Shown here piece by piece: positions 8,056 through 15,744 of a stretch of 64,000 bases of DNA; the first letter of the stretch is position 1; every line of letters begins with the position of its first letter. The stretch covers positions 1 through 64,000 of the forward strand of contig NZ_JANIAA010000031.1 of the NCBI RefSeq assembly GCF_024505145.1, in the 5' to 3' direction. The notes beneath the pieces are model-generated. The model did not search any database and was not told where the DNA came from. It saw nothing but the letters and a program-made list of their open reading frames with translations. The DNA comes from Streptomyces rugosispiralis. Lineage in GTDB: Bacteria > Actinomycetota > Actinomycetes > Streptomycetales > Streptomycetaceae. The position numbers and the translations under genes were made by a program.

Positions 8056-9004
8056 GGTCGGCCGGTCCGGCCGCGTCGGCGCCGGAGCGCCGCGCGGTCA
8101 ATTCGGTGTCCACGTACGCGTTGCAGGCGATGTCCATGGCCTCGGCGCTCGTACCGCCCGCACCGGGCCCGGTGGCCAGTACCTGGATGGCGAGCCCGTC
8201 GATCAGCGCGGTCAGGCGCAGCGCGCTGAACTCCGGGTCGACGGTGCGGAAGACCCCCTGCCCGATGCCGCGCCGGATCACCTCGGCCACGGTCTGCCGC
8301 CACTGCTGGTAGAAGTCGGCGTGCAGCCGTCCGATGGCCGTGGACCGCGCGGCCTCGGCCCACAGGTCCATCCACACCAGCCACTGCTGCCGCTGCCGCT
8401 CGGTGTACGGCGCCTGGAGCGCGATCAGCTGCCGCAGCTCCTCGCGGGCGTCGTCGGCCTCGGCGATCCGGGCGGCGCGGCGCGCGGTGTCCTCGTCCAT
8501 GCACCAGCGCACGGCGGCCTCGAGCAGCTCGGCGCGGCCCGGGAAGTGGTAGTGGATGGTGGCGGTGCTGGTGTCGCAGGCGGCGGCGATGTCGGCGACG
8601 CGTACGGCGTGGAAGCCGCGCTCGGCGATGAGCCGGACCGTCTCCCGCACGATCTGCAGCGGCCGCCCGCCGCCGGGGGGCGCGGTGGGGGCGGGCGGCC
8701 GCGGCGCACCGGCCACCGCGCCGACCGCACCGCCGTACGCTACCTCGGCTCCGCCGTCCGTTCCGCCGTCCGCTCCGTCGGCCGTTCCGCCGTCCGTCGT
8801 GGTGCCGAGCAGCCACCCGGCGTCCACGTTCCCGGCGTCGGCGATCCGCGCCAGCTCGGCCACGGTGAAGCGCCGGCTGCCGCTGAGCGACCGCGAGAGC
8901 TTGGACGGGTCCATCACCACCCGCCGCGCGAATTCGCGCTGGGTGCACCCGGCGTCGCCGATCACCTGACGTACGCGTTCCGCCACGTCGAACTGTTGCC
9001 GCAT
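8039..9004 (-). CDS. Dual-domain regulator: XRE helix-turn-helix fused to TetR
   Basis: A 321-residue protein with two DNA-binding domains. Residues about 1-60 form a Cro/C1-type HTH (VIGDAGCTQREFARRVVMDPSKLSRSLSGSRRFTVAELARIADA). A low-complexity Gly/Asp/Ala linker follows, then from about residue 115 a full TetR protein: the HTH is AERGFHAVRVADIAAACDTSTATIHYHFPGRAELL, followed by an all-helical ligand domain with the TetR_C-like IRRGIGQGVFRTVDPEFSALRLTALIDGLAIQV. The ATG at 9004 is used; an upstream TTG is possible. It sits directly upstream of the carnitine operon on the same strand and probably controls it. Confidence 0.85.
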   Translation of the reverse strand: MRQQFDVAERVRQVIGDAGCTQREFARRVVMDPSKLSRSLSGSRRFTVAELARIADAGNVDAGWLLGTTTDGGTADGADGGTDGGAEVAYGGAVGAVAGAPRPPAPTAPPGGGRPLQIVRETVRLIAERGFHAVRVADIAAACDTSTATIHYHFPGRAELLEAAVRWCMDEDTARRAARIAEADDAREELRQLIALQAPYTERQRQQWLVWMDLWAEAARSTAIGRLHADFYQQWRQTVAEVIRRGIGQGVFRTVDPEFSALRLTALIDGLAIQVLATGPGAGGTSAEAMDIACNAYVDTELTARRSGADAAGPADRPGSS

Positions 9005-9095
9005 GGCCGACACGGTACGGACGCGTTGAGATAAGCGCAATGAATCTGTCAGCGCGATGCCCGTTTCCTACCTGTGTTCATGGGAATTTCACCCG

Positions 9096-9138
9096 GAGAT
9101 TGCGAGAGATTGCGATGCGGGCTGACTGATGCATCAGT
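9096..9138. promoter_or_regulatory. Operator-like repeats between XRE-TetR regulator and kinase
   Basis: Within the 198-bp divergent gap, GAGATTGCGA is repeated exactly head to tail at 9096-9115, and a perfect 14-bp palindrome ACTGATGCATCAGT lies at 9125-9138. One direct repeat plus one dyad would suit a protein with two different DNA-binding heads, but this pairing is inference. Confidence 0.5.
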
Positions 9139-9202
9139 TTTGGTCGATGATGTTCGAACGCTTCCGACTATGCTCACCGGGCGTGAGAACAGGAGAGATC
9201 GG

Positions 9203-10849
9203 GTGACATCGGGTGGGGACGACGTACGGCTTATCGGCGGCCGCTACCAGCTGGGCAACCGGCTGGGGCGAGGCGGCATGGGCACGGTCTGGCGCGCGTA
9301 CGACCAGATGCTGGCGCGCGAGGTCGCTGCCAAGGAGCTGAACGTCGCGAGCGACGACCACGAGTACCACCGAAGGCTGCGCCGGGCACAGAGAGAGGCG
9401 CGTACCGTCGCCCGGGTGCACCACCCGCATGTGGTGGGCGTCCATGACCTGGTCGAACACGACGACCGGCTGTGGATCGTGATGGAGCTGGTCGACGGCC
9501 CCAATCTGGCCCGCCGGATCGCGGACGACGGCCCCCTCACGCCCCGCCACACCGCCGCACTCGGGCTCCAGCTGCTCGGCGCGCTGGAGGCCGTACACGC
9601 CGCCGGGGCGCTGCACCGCGACGTCAAGCCCGCCAACATCCTGCTGCGCCGGGACGGCGGCGCCGTCCTCACCGACTTCGGCATCGCCGCCCTGGAAGAC
9701 GACGAGTCGCTCACCACCACCGGTGAACTCCTCGGCTCCATCGGCTACATGGCGCCCGAGCGGCTGACCACGGAGGAGGCCGGCCCGCCGTCGGACCTGT
9801 GGTCGCTGGGCGCGACCCTGTCCGCGGTCGCCTCCGGCGTACCGCCCTTCCAGCGCGCCACCGGGGCCGCCGCGCTGCACGCGGTCACCTTCGCGGATCC
9901 GGAGATCCCGGAGCGCGTCGGCCCGCTGCGGCCGATCGTCGAGGCCCTGCTGAACAAGTCCCCGGACCAGCGCCCGTCCGCGGCCACGGTCGGGGCCGCG
10001 CTGCGCCGGGTGGCGGACGGTGCGGAAGACCCTGGCCCGCTCCCACCGGCGGGCACGCCGGGCGACTTCCCGGCGTACCCCGCGGGGGCGGCGGCCACTC
10101 GCGCGGACGTGGTGGACACCCCGACGCTGACCGCGACGCCCTCGGCGACCGCCCCCCACACCCTGGCCGGCGCGCCCACACCAACCGCACCCCACACCCT
10201 CGCCGGACCCGCCGCCCTGGACCAGGAGCCGACCGTCGTCGACCAGGCGGCCGGATCGCCGCCCCCTGGACGCCGCGACCGAGGCCGGGGCCGGGGCCGG
10301 GGCCGGGGCCGTGACCGGGGCCGGGGCCGGACCTGGTGGTGGACGGCGGGTGCGGCCCTCGCGGTGGCGGCCCTCGCCGCCGGGCTCTTCTTCGCCTTCG
10401 GCCCCCCGTCCGACAACGACGACGGCGGCGACGACGCGGCGCAGCCTTCCACCAGCACCAGCAAGGTGACCGTGGACGCGGCACGCGGCTGGCAGTCCGC
10501 GACGAGCATCCCGATCCAGAAGGGTGACAGGGTGTCGGTCCGCTACGTCAGCGGGACCTGGACCGTGGACTCCGCCAACCTCCCCCTCGTCGGCCCGGCC
10601 GGCCACACCGCCGCCGACGACCAATCCCTCCGCTTCGCCTGGGAGAACTGCAAGGTGAACTCCGCCGTCCCCTTCGGCGCCCTGCTGGGCCGCTACCCCG
10701 GAACTCCCGGCAACCCCCACCCCGTACACCGCGCCTGGAGCTTCCAGGCCACCCGCTCGGGCACCTTGCAACTCCGCGCCAACGACCGCGAGGGCTGCCT
10801 CGACGACAACAAGGGAGCCCTCACCCTCACCGTGCAGATCACCCACTGA
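9203..10849 (+). CDS. Membrane Ser/Thr kinase with LecA-like extracellular domain
   Basis: A 548-residue Pkn-type kinase. GTG at 9203 is preceded at ideal distance by AGGAGAG. The kinase domain spans about residues 14-270: glycine loop LGRGGMGTVW, VAAKEL lysine near 44, HRDVKPANILL near 138-148, DFGIAA near 158, MAPE, and DLWSLG. A Pro/Thr/Ala linker and an Arg-Gly array (coded by GGCCGG repeats) lead to one transmembrane helix near 376-398. The outer domain of about 125 residues resembles the PA-IL/LecA lectin fold: RVSVRYVSGTWTVD, an FGALLGRYPG strand, and ANDREGCLDDNKGALTL, which lines up with the calcium/sugar loop of LecA and keeps its Asp and final Asn. Confidence 0.9.
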   Translation: MTSGGDDVRLIGGRYQLGNRLGRGGMGTVWRAYDQMLAREVAAKELNVASDDHEYHRRLRRAQREARTVARVHHPHVVGVHDLVEHDDRLWIVMELVDGPNLARRIADDGPLTPRHTAALGLQLLGALEAVHAAGALHRDVKPANILLRRDGGAVLTDFGIAALEDDESLTTTGELLGSIGYMAPERLTTEEAGPPSDLWSLGATLSAVASGVPPFQRATGAAALHAVTFADPEIPERVGPLRPIVEALLNKSPDQRPSAATVGAALRRVADGAEDPGPLPPAGTPGDFPAYPAGAAATRADVVDTPTLTATPSATAPHTLAGAPTPTAPHTLAGPAALDQEPTVVDQAAGSPPPGRRDRGRGRGRGRGRDRGRGRTWWWTAGAALAVAALAAGLFFAFGPPSDNDDGGDDAAQPSTSTSKVTVDAARGWQSATSIPIQKGDRVSVRYVSGTWTVDSANLPLVGPAGHTAADDQSLRFAWENCKVNSAVPFGALLGRYPGTPGNPHPVHRAWSFQATRSGTLQLRANDREGCLDDNKGALTLTVQITH

Positions 10850-10989
10850 CCGGGTGGCGCGGCGCGCCCGAGCACGCGGTTCCGCGAAAAACGTGAGCAC
10901 CGTGGGCAACGGGCGGCCCTCGCCGACGCATCCTTACGGGCGGCTCGGGCAGCAGCGCCAGGGTCACCGGCACGAAGAGGGAGCGTCAC

Positions 10990-12222
10990 TTGGATTCGGA
11001 GAAGAGGAAGAAGCCGCTCGCACGGCGACGTGTGCTGGCCCTGTCGGCGGGATCCCTCGTCGCCGCGGGGTGCACACAGGGCGAACGACGGTCCGCCGAG
11101 AAGACCGGTAAGACCGGTCACGGCCCCGGGGCGAAGACCTCCGCCGAAGCGCCGGACGGCGCGCTGGGCGCGAATTTCAACGAGGACGCCGGCAGCGTGA
11201 CCTTCGGCGAACTGCGCGAGCTCTCCGCGAGCTGGCTCCGGGGATTCGTTCCGATGCCCGAGGTCGAGGACGACGCCTCCGACCAGCGCGCCATCGCGAA
11301 GCTCCTGGACGCCCATCGTCTCGGCCACCGCACACTGCTCTCGCTGAAGTTCCCGTACAACCACCGGCCGATACCCCGGCCGGGCAGCTCGGCCATGGCC
11401 GCGGAACTCGCCCGGGTCGACAAGGTCCTGCACACCGTCCTCGACACCGTCGACATCCTGGCCATCGGCAACGAGCCGTTCATCGAGAGCCTTCCCCAGG
11501 ACCGCCGCTCGGGCGCGCTCAACGCGTTCTACGAGGCGGTCGCGGAGCACATCGTCGCGTACCGGAAGAAGCACTTCGGCTCGCGCTGCCGGACCCGCCT
11601 GTACATGGGCGCGCTCAACTTCCTCGACAAGCCGGACAAGCGGACGCCGGCCACCGACCGCTGGCTGTCCTTCACCCGCCGCACCCCGGAGATCGAGGGC
11701 GTGGACATCCACCCCCATGTGTCCGCGCCGGGGAAGGTGCGGCCCTACCTCGACTACATCCTGCCCCGCCTCCGCGACGGCCAGAAGTTCCTGGTCACCG
11801 AGTTCTCCCTGGTCCAGCTGTGGAAGCTGCACCTGAACGACACGATCCCCGCGCGCTTCGCCCGCCGCTACCGCCTTCCGTCGGACACCCCGGTGTGGAA
11901 GGTGATCAAGGAAGCCATCGAGCACCCCTTCCCGGAGGAGAAGTGGCGTGACTTCCTCGCGATGAGCCCCTGGTTCGAGAACAACAAGCACTTCCTGCGG
12001 GACCAGGTGGGCCACTTCCGCGACACCGGACGGCTCGCCGTGGCCACGTACGGCGTCACCCAAGGCGCCGCCATGACCGAGAACTTCGGCCCGGACAAGC
12101 AGCCCTGGCTGCTGAACAGCCTCTACGCCAACCGCACCGTGGAGCGGTCCGAGGACGGCTCACCGGCCCACAACTACGGCTTCTTCGACGACTTCCGCGC
12201 CCTCCAGCGCCCACCCGACTGA
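10990..12222 (+). CDS. Secreted lipoprotein with glycosidase-like TIM barrel
   Basis: A 410-residue protein with TTG start at 10990 and GGGAG upstream. It has a Tat-like signal and lipobox (ARRRVLALSAGSLVAAGC), so it should be a surface lipoprotein. The mature part looks like a clan GH-A (beta/alpha)8 barrel. ILAIGNEPF near residue 157 has the Asn-Glu-Pro of the acid/base strand. VTEFSL near residue 267 fits the nucleophile strand, and VDIHPHV and TRLYMGALNF lie on barrel strands. I cannot assign a GH family; activity is unproven. It begins 140 bp after the kinase with the lectin-like ectodomain and may belong to the same response. Confidence 0.75.
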   Translation: MDSEKRKKPLARRRVLALSAGSLVAAGCTQGERRSAEKTGKTGHGPGAKTSAEAPDGALGANFNEDAGSVTFGELRELSASWLRGFVPMPEVEDDASDQRAIAKLLDAHRLGHRTLLSLKFPYNHRPIPRPGSSAMAAELARVDKVLHTVLDTVDILAIGNEPFIESLPQDRRSGALNAFYEAVAEHIVAYRKKHFGSRCRTRLYMGALNFLDKPDKRTPATDRWLSFTRRTPEIEGVDIHPHVSAPGKVRPYLDYILPRLRDGQKFLVTEFSLVQLWKLHLNDTIPARFARRYRLPSDTPVWKVIKEAIEHPFPEEKWRDFLAMSPWFENNKHFLRDQVGHFRDTGRLAVATYGVTQGAAMTENFGPDKQPWLLNSLYANRTVERSEDGSPAHNYGFFDDFRALQRPPD

Positions 12223-12267
12223 TCTCCCGCGGGGTCTTCTCCGCCCCGGATGCGAGAGACTCCCGCG

Positions 12268-13002
12268 ATGAGCGGTTGTTGTGGCGCGGAGCTGATACTC
12301 GGCGTGATCGTCATGGCGGGGGCGTCCGTGCAGTGGCTGACGGGAATGGGTTTCGCGCTGATCGCGGTGCCCGCTCTCGTCCTGCTGCTCGGCCCGGGAG
12401 ACGGCGTCGCCCTCGCCAACTGCGGGTCCGGTGCCATCTGCGCGCTGGGGCTCACCGCCGGCGGCTGGCGGCGGGTGCGGCTCCCCGCGATGGTCCCCCT
12501 GGTCGCCGCCTCCGCCTGCACCGTCCCGGCCGGCACCTGGGTGGCCGCCCGCCTCCCCGAACCCGTCCTCCTGGCCGGTACGGGCACCCTGGTGAGCCTG
12601 GCCGTCCTGCTGGTGATGGCCGGTATGCGCGTCCCCGCCCTGAACGGCGTCAAAGGCGCCCTGACCGCCGGCGCCGCCGGAGGCTTCATGAACGCGTCGG
12701 CCGGCGTGGGCGGCCCGCCGATATCCCTGTACGCGGTGAACGCGGGCTGGACGGTCCGCGAGTTCGTGCCCAACGCCCAGTTCTACGGAATCGTGGTGAA
12801 CGCGTTCTCCGTCGCCACCAACGGCGTCCCCCGACTCGGCCCGCCCGTATGGACCTTGGCGGCCGTGGGAATGACGGCGGGCGCCTTCATCGGCAAGTCC
12901 CTCACCACCCGCGTCCCCGACCACGGAGCCCGCCTGCTCGTCCTGCTGCTGGCGCTGGCAGGCGGGCTGTCCACGCTGGGGAAGGGGGTATGGGAGCTAT
13001 GA
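12268..13002 (+). CDS. TauE/SafE-family membrane permease
   Basis: A 244-residue integral membrane protein with about eight hydrophobic helices in two similar halves, typical of the TauE/SafE (sulfite/organosulfonate exporter) family. Seen: the N-terminal VIVMAGASVQWLTGMGFALIAVP repeat half and the second-half motif GAAGGFMNASAGVGGPPISLY, both characteristic. ATG 12268 is preferred over 12250 because GAGAGA lies just upstream. The substrate is usually a small anion such as sulfite, sulfoacetate or a related compound; it cannot be told here. Confidence 0.85.
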   Translation: MSGCCGAELILGVIVMAGASVQWLTGMGFALIAVPALVLLLGPGDGVALANCGSGAICALGLTAGGWRRVRLPAMVPLVAASACTVPAGTWVAARLPEPVLLAGTGTLVSLAVLLVMAGMRVPALNGVKGALTAGAAGGFMNASAGVGGPPISLYAVNAGWTVREFVPNAQFYGIVVNAFSVATNGVPRLGPPVWTLAAVGMTAGAFIGKSLTTRVPDHGARLLVLLLALAGGLSTLGKGVWEL

Positions 13003-13027
13003 GGGCCGCTGCCTCCGGCCATCTGCG

Positions 13028-14014
13028 TCACGCGGACAGCGAATTCAGCCAGTCGACCAGCAGCCGATTGATCTCCTCCGGGCGCTCCTGCTGGATCCAG
13101 TGGCCGCAGCCCTCGAGGATGTGCGAGCCGACGAGCCCGGGGAGCGTGTTCGGGTACGCCTTGATCGCGTCCCCCATCCAGGCGGTCGAGGCGTCCAGGG
13201 CGCCGCCGACGAAGAGCGACGGCTGGGTGATGGGCGCGCCGTCGTACTCGGCCAGGTCCTCCCAGTCCCGGTCCATGTTGCGGTAGCGGCTCAGCCCTCC
13301 GCTCAGCCCGGTCCGCTCGAACTCACCGGCGTAGACATCGAGATCCGCCTCGCTCAGCCAGGCGGGCAGCCGCTCGGCGGGGAACCGCTCGCGCATGGTC
13401 CGGCCGCGCGTGATGAAGTGCGGGTCGGGCAGGTCGGGCGCGGGCATGGTGTCGCCGGACAGCGCGGCGTAGATCCCCGCGAGCCAGCCGCGCACCTCCG
13501 GCTCGATCTCCGCCTCGGCCCGGCCCGGCTGCTGGAAGTAGGAGACGTAGAACTCCTCGTCCCCGCCCATCCCGGTGAAGACCTCGCTGGGCCTGGGGCC
13601 GCCGCGCGGGGTGTACGGCACGCTCAGCAGCCCGACCGCCCGGAACACGTCCGGGCGCAGCAGGGCGGAATTGGCGGCGATGGGCGAGCCCCAGTCGTGC
13701 CCGATCACCACGGCGGACTCCTCGCCGAGCGCCTCCACCACGGCGACGTTGTCCGCCACCAGTTCCCGCATCCGGTACGCGTCCACCGCCCCGGGCCGGG
13801 ACGAGCGGCCGTACCCGCGGACGTCGACGGCGGCCACCCGATACCCGGCCGCGGCCAGCGCGGGCAGCTGGTGGCGCCATGAGTACCAGGACTCCGGAAA
13901 GCCGTGGACGAGCAGCACCAGTGGTCCGCTGCCCTGCTCCACGAGGTGGATCCGACCCGCGGGCGAGGGCACCAGACGGTGGGTGAGCTCGGTCGTGGGC
14001 GGCGTCTGCGGCAT
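13028..14014 (-). CDS. Alpha/beta hydrolase, epoxide-hydrolase-like
   Basis: A 328-residue alpha/beta-hydrolase. The oxyanion segment is LLVHGFPESWYSWRHQLPAL, and the nucleophile elbow is VIGHDWGSPIA with Asp in GHDWG, as in epoxide hydrolases and haloalkane dehalogenases. Cap-domain tyrosines needed for epoxide opening are plausible in FYVSYFQQPGRAE. The C-terminal histidine lies in EGCGHWIQQERPEEI. Start ATG 14014 follows GGAGG at good spacing. Soluble, cytoplasmic; the natural epoxide is unknown. It is divergent from the GYD-domain gene. Confidence 0.88.
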   Translation of the reverse strand: MPQTPPTTELTHRLVPSPAGRIHLVEQGSGPLVLLVHGFPESWYSWRHQLPALAAAGYRVAAVDVRGYGRSSRPGAVDAYRMRELVADNVAVVEALGEESAVVIGHDWGSPIAANSALLRPDVFRAVGLLSVPYTPRGGPRPSEVFTGMGGDEEFYVSYFQQPGRAEAEIEPEVRGWLAGIYAALSGDTMPAPDLPDPHFITRGRTMRERFPAERLPAWLSEADLDVYAGEFERTGLSGGLSRYRNMDRDWEDLAEYDGAPITQPSLFVGGALDASTAWMGDAIKAYPNTLPGLVGSHILEGCGHWIQQERPEEINRLLVDWLNSLSA

Positions 14015-14213
14015 GGTTCCCTCCGGGGGCGCGCTGGGCGTTCTCTGTGGCGGCCGATGGGGCCGAGCTTGCCGTGCCGTCCGGGACGCGGACCACATCC
14101 GTTGCCGGTTCGGCAAACCAATCCGGCCGCTCACCGACGCACTGGATGTGCGCTTTCGCGAGGTTACTTCCAGAATTGATCGCACGGTGAGTCTTCTCGT
14201 GGAGGTGAGGGCC

Positions 14214-14510
14214 GTGGCGACTTACATCACGCTGCTGAACTGGACCGAGCAGGGAGTCCGCGCCTACAGGGAGACCACGAAGCGCACCGAGGACTTCGTC
14301 GCGGCGCTGGGCAAGCTCGGGGCGCGGCTCGTGGACATCTACTGGACGGACGGGCCGTACGACCTGGTGTGCATCGTGGAGGCTCCGGACGACGAGACCG
14401 CGACCGCGGCGTCGCTGCAGCTCAGCGCGTTGGGCAATGTCCGCACCACGACCCTGCGGGCCTTCGGCCAGGAGGATATGGGCCGCATCATCGCCAAGGT
14501 CGCCGGCTGA
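14214..14510 (+). CDS. GYD-domain protein
   Basis: A 98-residue protein of the GYD family, a small ferredoxin-like alpha/beta domain related to stress-response dimeric barrels. Seen: ATYITLLNWTEQGVRAYRET at the N-terminus, the family's LVDIYWTDGPYDLVCIVEAPDD core (the GPYD element), and LSALGNVRTTTLRAF. GTG 14214 follows GGAGGTG by 6 nt. Function is unknown for the family. Confidence 0.85.
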   Translation: MATYITLLNWTEQGVRAYRETTKRTEDFVAALGKLGARLVDIYWTDGPYDLVCIVEAPDDETATAASLQLSALGNVRTTTLRAFGQEDMGRIIAKVAG

Positions 14511-14514
14511 GGAG

Positions 14515-14547
14515 ACCGGTCCAGGAGGGGAGCCCTCCTGGACCGGT
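14515..14547. terminator. Perfect bidirectional terminator
   Basis: A 15-bp perfect inverted repeat (ACCGGTCCAGGAGGG, loop GAG, then its complement) begins 4 bp after the GYD gene stop and faces the convergent RTX gene. It is a clear intrinsic-type hairpin serving both. Confidence 0.85.
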
Positions 14548-14571
14548 GCCCTGCCGCGGTGCGGCTACGGG

Positions 14572-15483
14572 TCAGTCCTGGTGGACGACGTTCCTGCCCG
14601 GCCCCCCGGACAGGGTGTCCGTACCGGGGCCGCCGTACAGCTTGTCGTCCCCGCTGTTCCCGTAGATCGTGTCGTTCCCGCTGTTGCCGTACAGGACGTC
14701 GTCGCCCTTCCCGCCGTAGATGAAGTCGTCTCCGGCCCCACCGTAGATCGTGTCGTCGCCGTCGTCGCCGGACAGATGCTGCCGGCCCGCGCCGCCGTGG
14801 ATCTCGTCGTTGCCCGCGCCGCCCTCGACGGAGCTCTCCTCGCCGTTGGAGTAGATCGTGTCGTTGCCGTTGCCACCCTGGGCGATGGTGCCCTCGGCGG
14901 CGTGGATGGTGTCGTTGCCGTCGCCGCCGGAGACCACCGTGTACGCGCCCACCGTAAGGTTGTCGTCGCCCGTCCCGCCGCTGACGTAGTTGCCGTTGCT
15001 GCCGTCGGTCTCGGTCAGCGTGTCCTTACCGGCGCCGAGGTCGATGGAGGCGAAGTAGTAGGTCTGGTCGGTGGTGTTGTCGTAGCTGACGACATCGTTG
15101 CCATCGCCGAGAGACATCTTCAGGGTGGCGTACGGGTCCTGGCTCTCCAGGGTCTCGACCGTGCAGGAGACCTTGGTGTGGTCCGTGCTGTCGGGGTAGG
15201 CGCAGCCGCTGCCCGCGGTGATCGGGACGGAGTCGTCGATCACGTAGATGATCTTCGCCAGGCCGCTGGTCTTCGAGGCGGTGACGGCCACCTTGTTGGT
15301 CTGGCCGGAAGCGGCCGTGTAGAGGATCGCGTGGTCGCTCGGGCTGAACGCGGCGGTGGCCGAGGGCGCCGCGGCGGCGGCCGTACCGGCGAGGACGAGG
15401 GGAGCGGCCAGTGCCGTGCCGAGAGCCAGGGTCAGCGCCGACGCGGCACCTGGGATCCGGCGGCTGACCAGGGGAGAACGCAT
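14572..15483 (-). CDS. Secreted RTX calcium-binding repeat protein
   Basis: A 303-residue exported protein. The signal peptide (residues 1-38, [19 protein letters not shown] ... AGTAAAAA) precedes an N-terminal beta domain of about 120 residues. The C-terminal half is a run of RTX nonapeptides of the GGxGxDxxx type ([36 protein letters not shown] and others, at least nine). These fold into a calcium-filled parallel beta-roll. ATG 15483 follows GGAGG. No protease or lipase domain is attached and no type I secretion genes are near, so export is probably Sec/Tat. Confidence 0.88.
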   Translation of the reverse strand: MRSPLVSRRIPGAASALTLALGTALAAPLVLAGTAAAAAPSATAAFSPSDHAILYTAASGQTNKVAVTASKTSGLAKIIYVIDDSVPITAGSGCAYPDSTDHTKVSCTVETLESQDPYATLKMSLGDGNDVVSYDNTTDQTYYFASIDLGAGKDTLTETDGSNGNYVSGGTGDDNLTVGAYTVVSGGDGNDTIHAAEGTIAQGGNGNDTIYSNGEESSVEGGAGNDEIHGGAGRQHLSGDDGDDTIYGGAGDDFIYGGKGDDVLYGNSGNDTIYGNSGDDKLYGGPGTDTLSGGPGRNVVHQD

Positions 15484-15686
15484 TGCCAACCTCCATGAGG
15501 CGTAGGGGGTGGTGACAACTGCGTGTGACTTCCTGGGTTCGCGGTTGGTTGTGCGATGGCGTAAGCGGTCCGAGCCCGCGTCCGGCCGACCCACATCTGT
15601 CCTGACCAGCGAGGTTTGATCGATCGGCCGCGGCAGGACAGTGCGCGGTCAGGTGTGATTCACCATAAATTCATCCCCCGGTTGGG

Positions 15687-15726
15687 CCGGTGGCCCGGCC
15701 CGGAAGAACGCGGGCCGGGCCACCGG
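15687..15726 (-). terminator. Terminator after FG-GAP gene
   Basis: A 16-bp perfect inverted repeat (arms 15687-15702 and 15711-15726) with an 8-nt loop lies 18 bp past the stop of the FG-GAP protein gene. Confidence 0.85.
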
Positions 15727-15744
15727 AACAACCACGAGCCGTTG

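Noticed and set aside
10278-10330. GGCCGG repeat as an intergenic regulatory element
   Set aside because: It is in frame within the kinase gene and encodes the Arg-Gly linker before the transmembrane helix.
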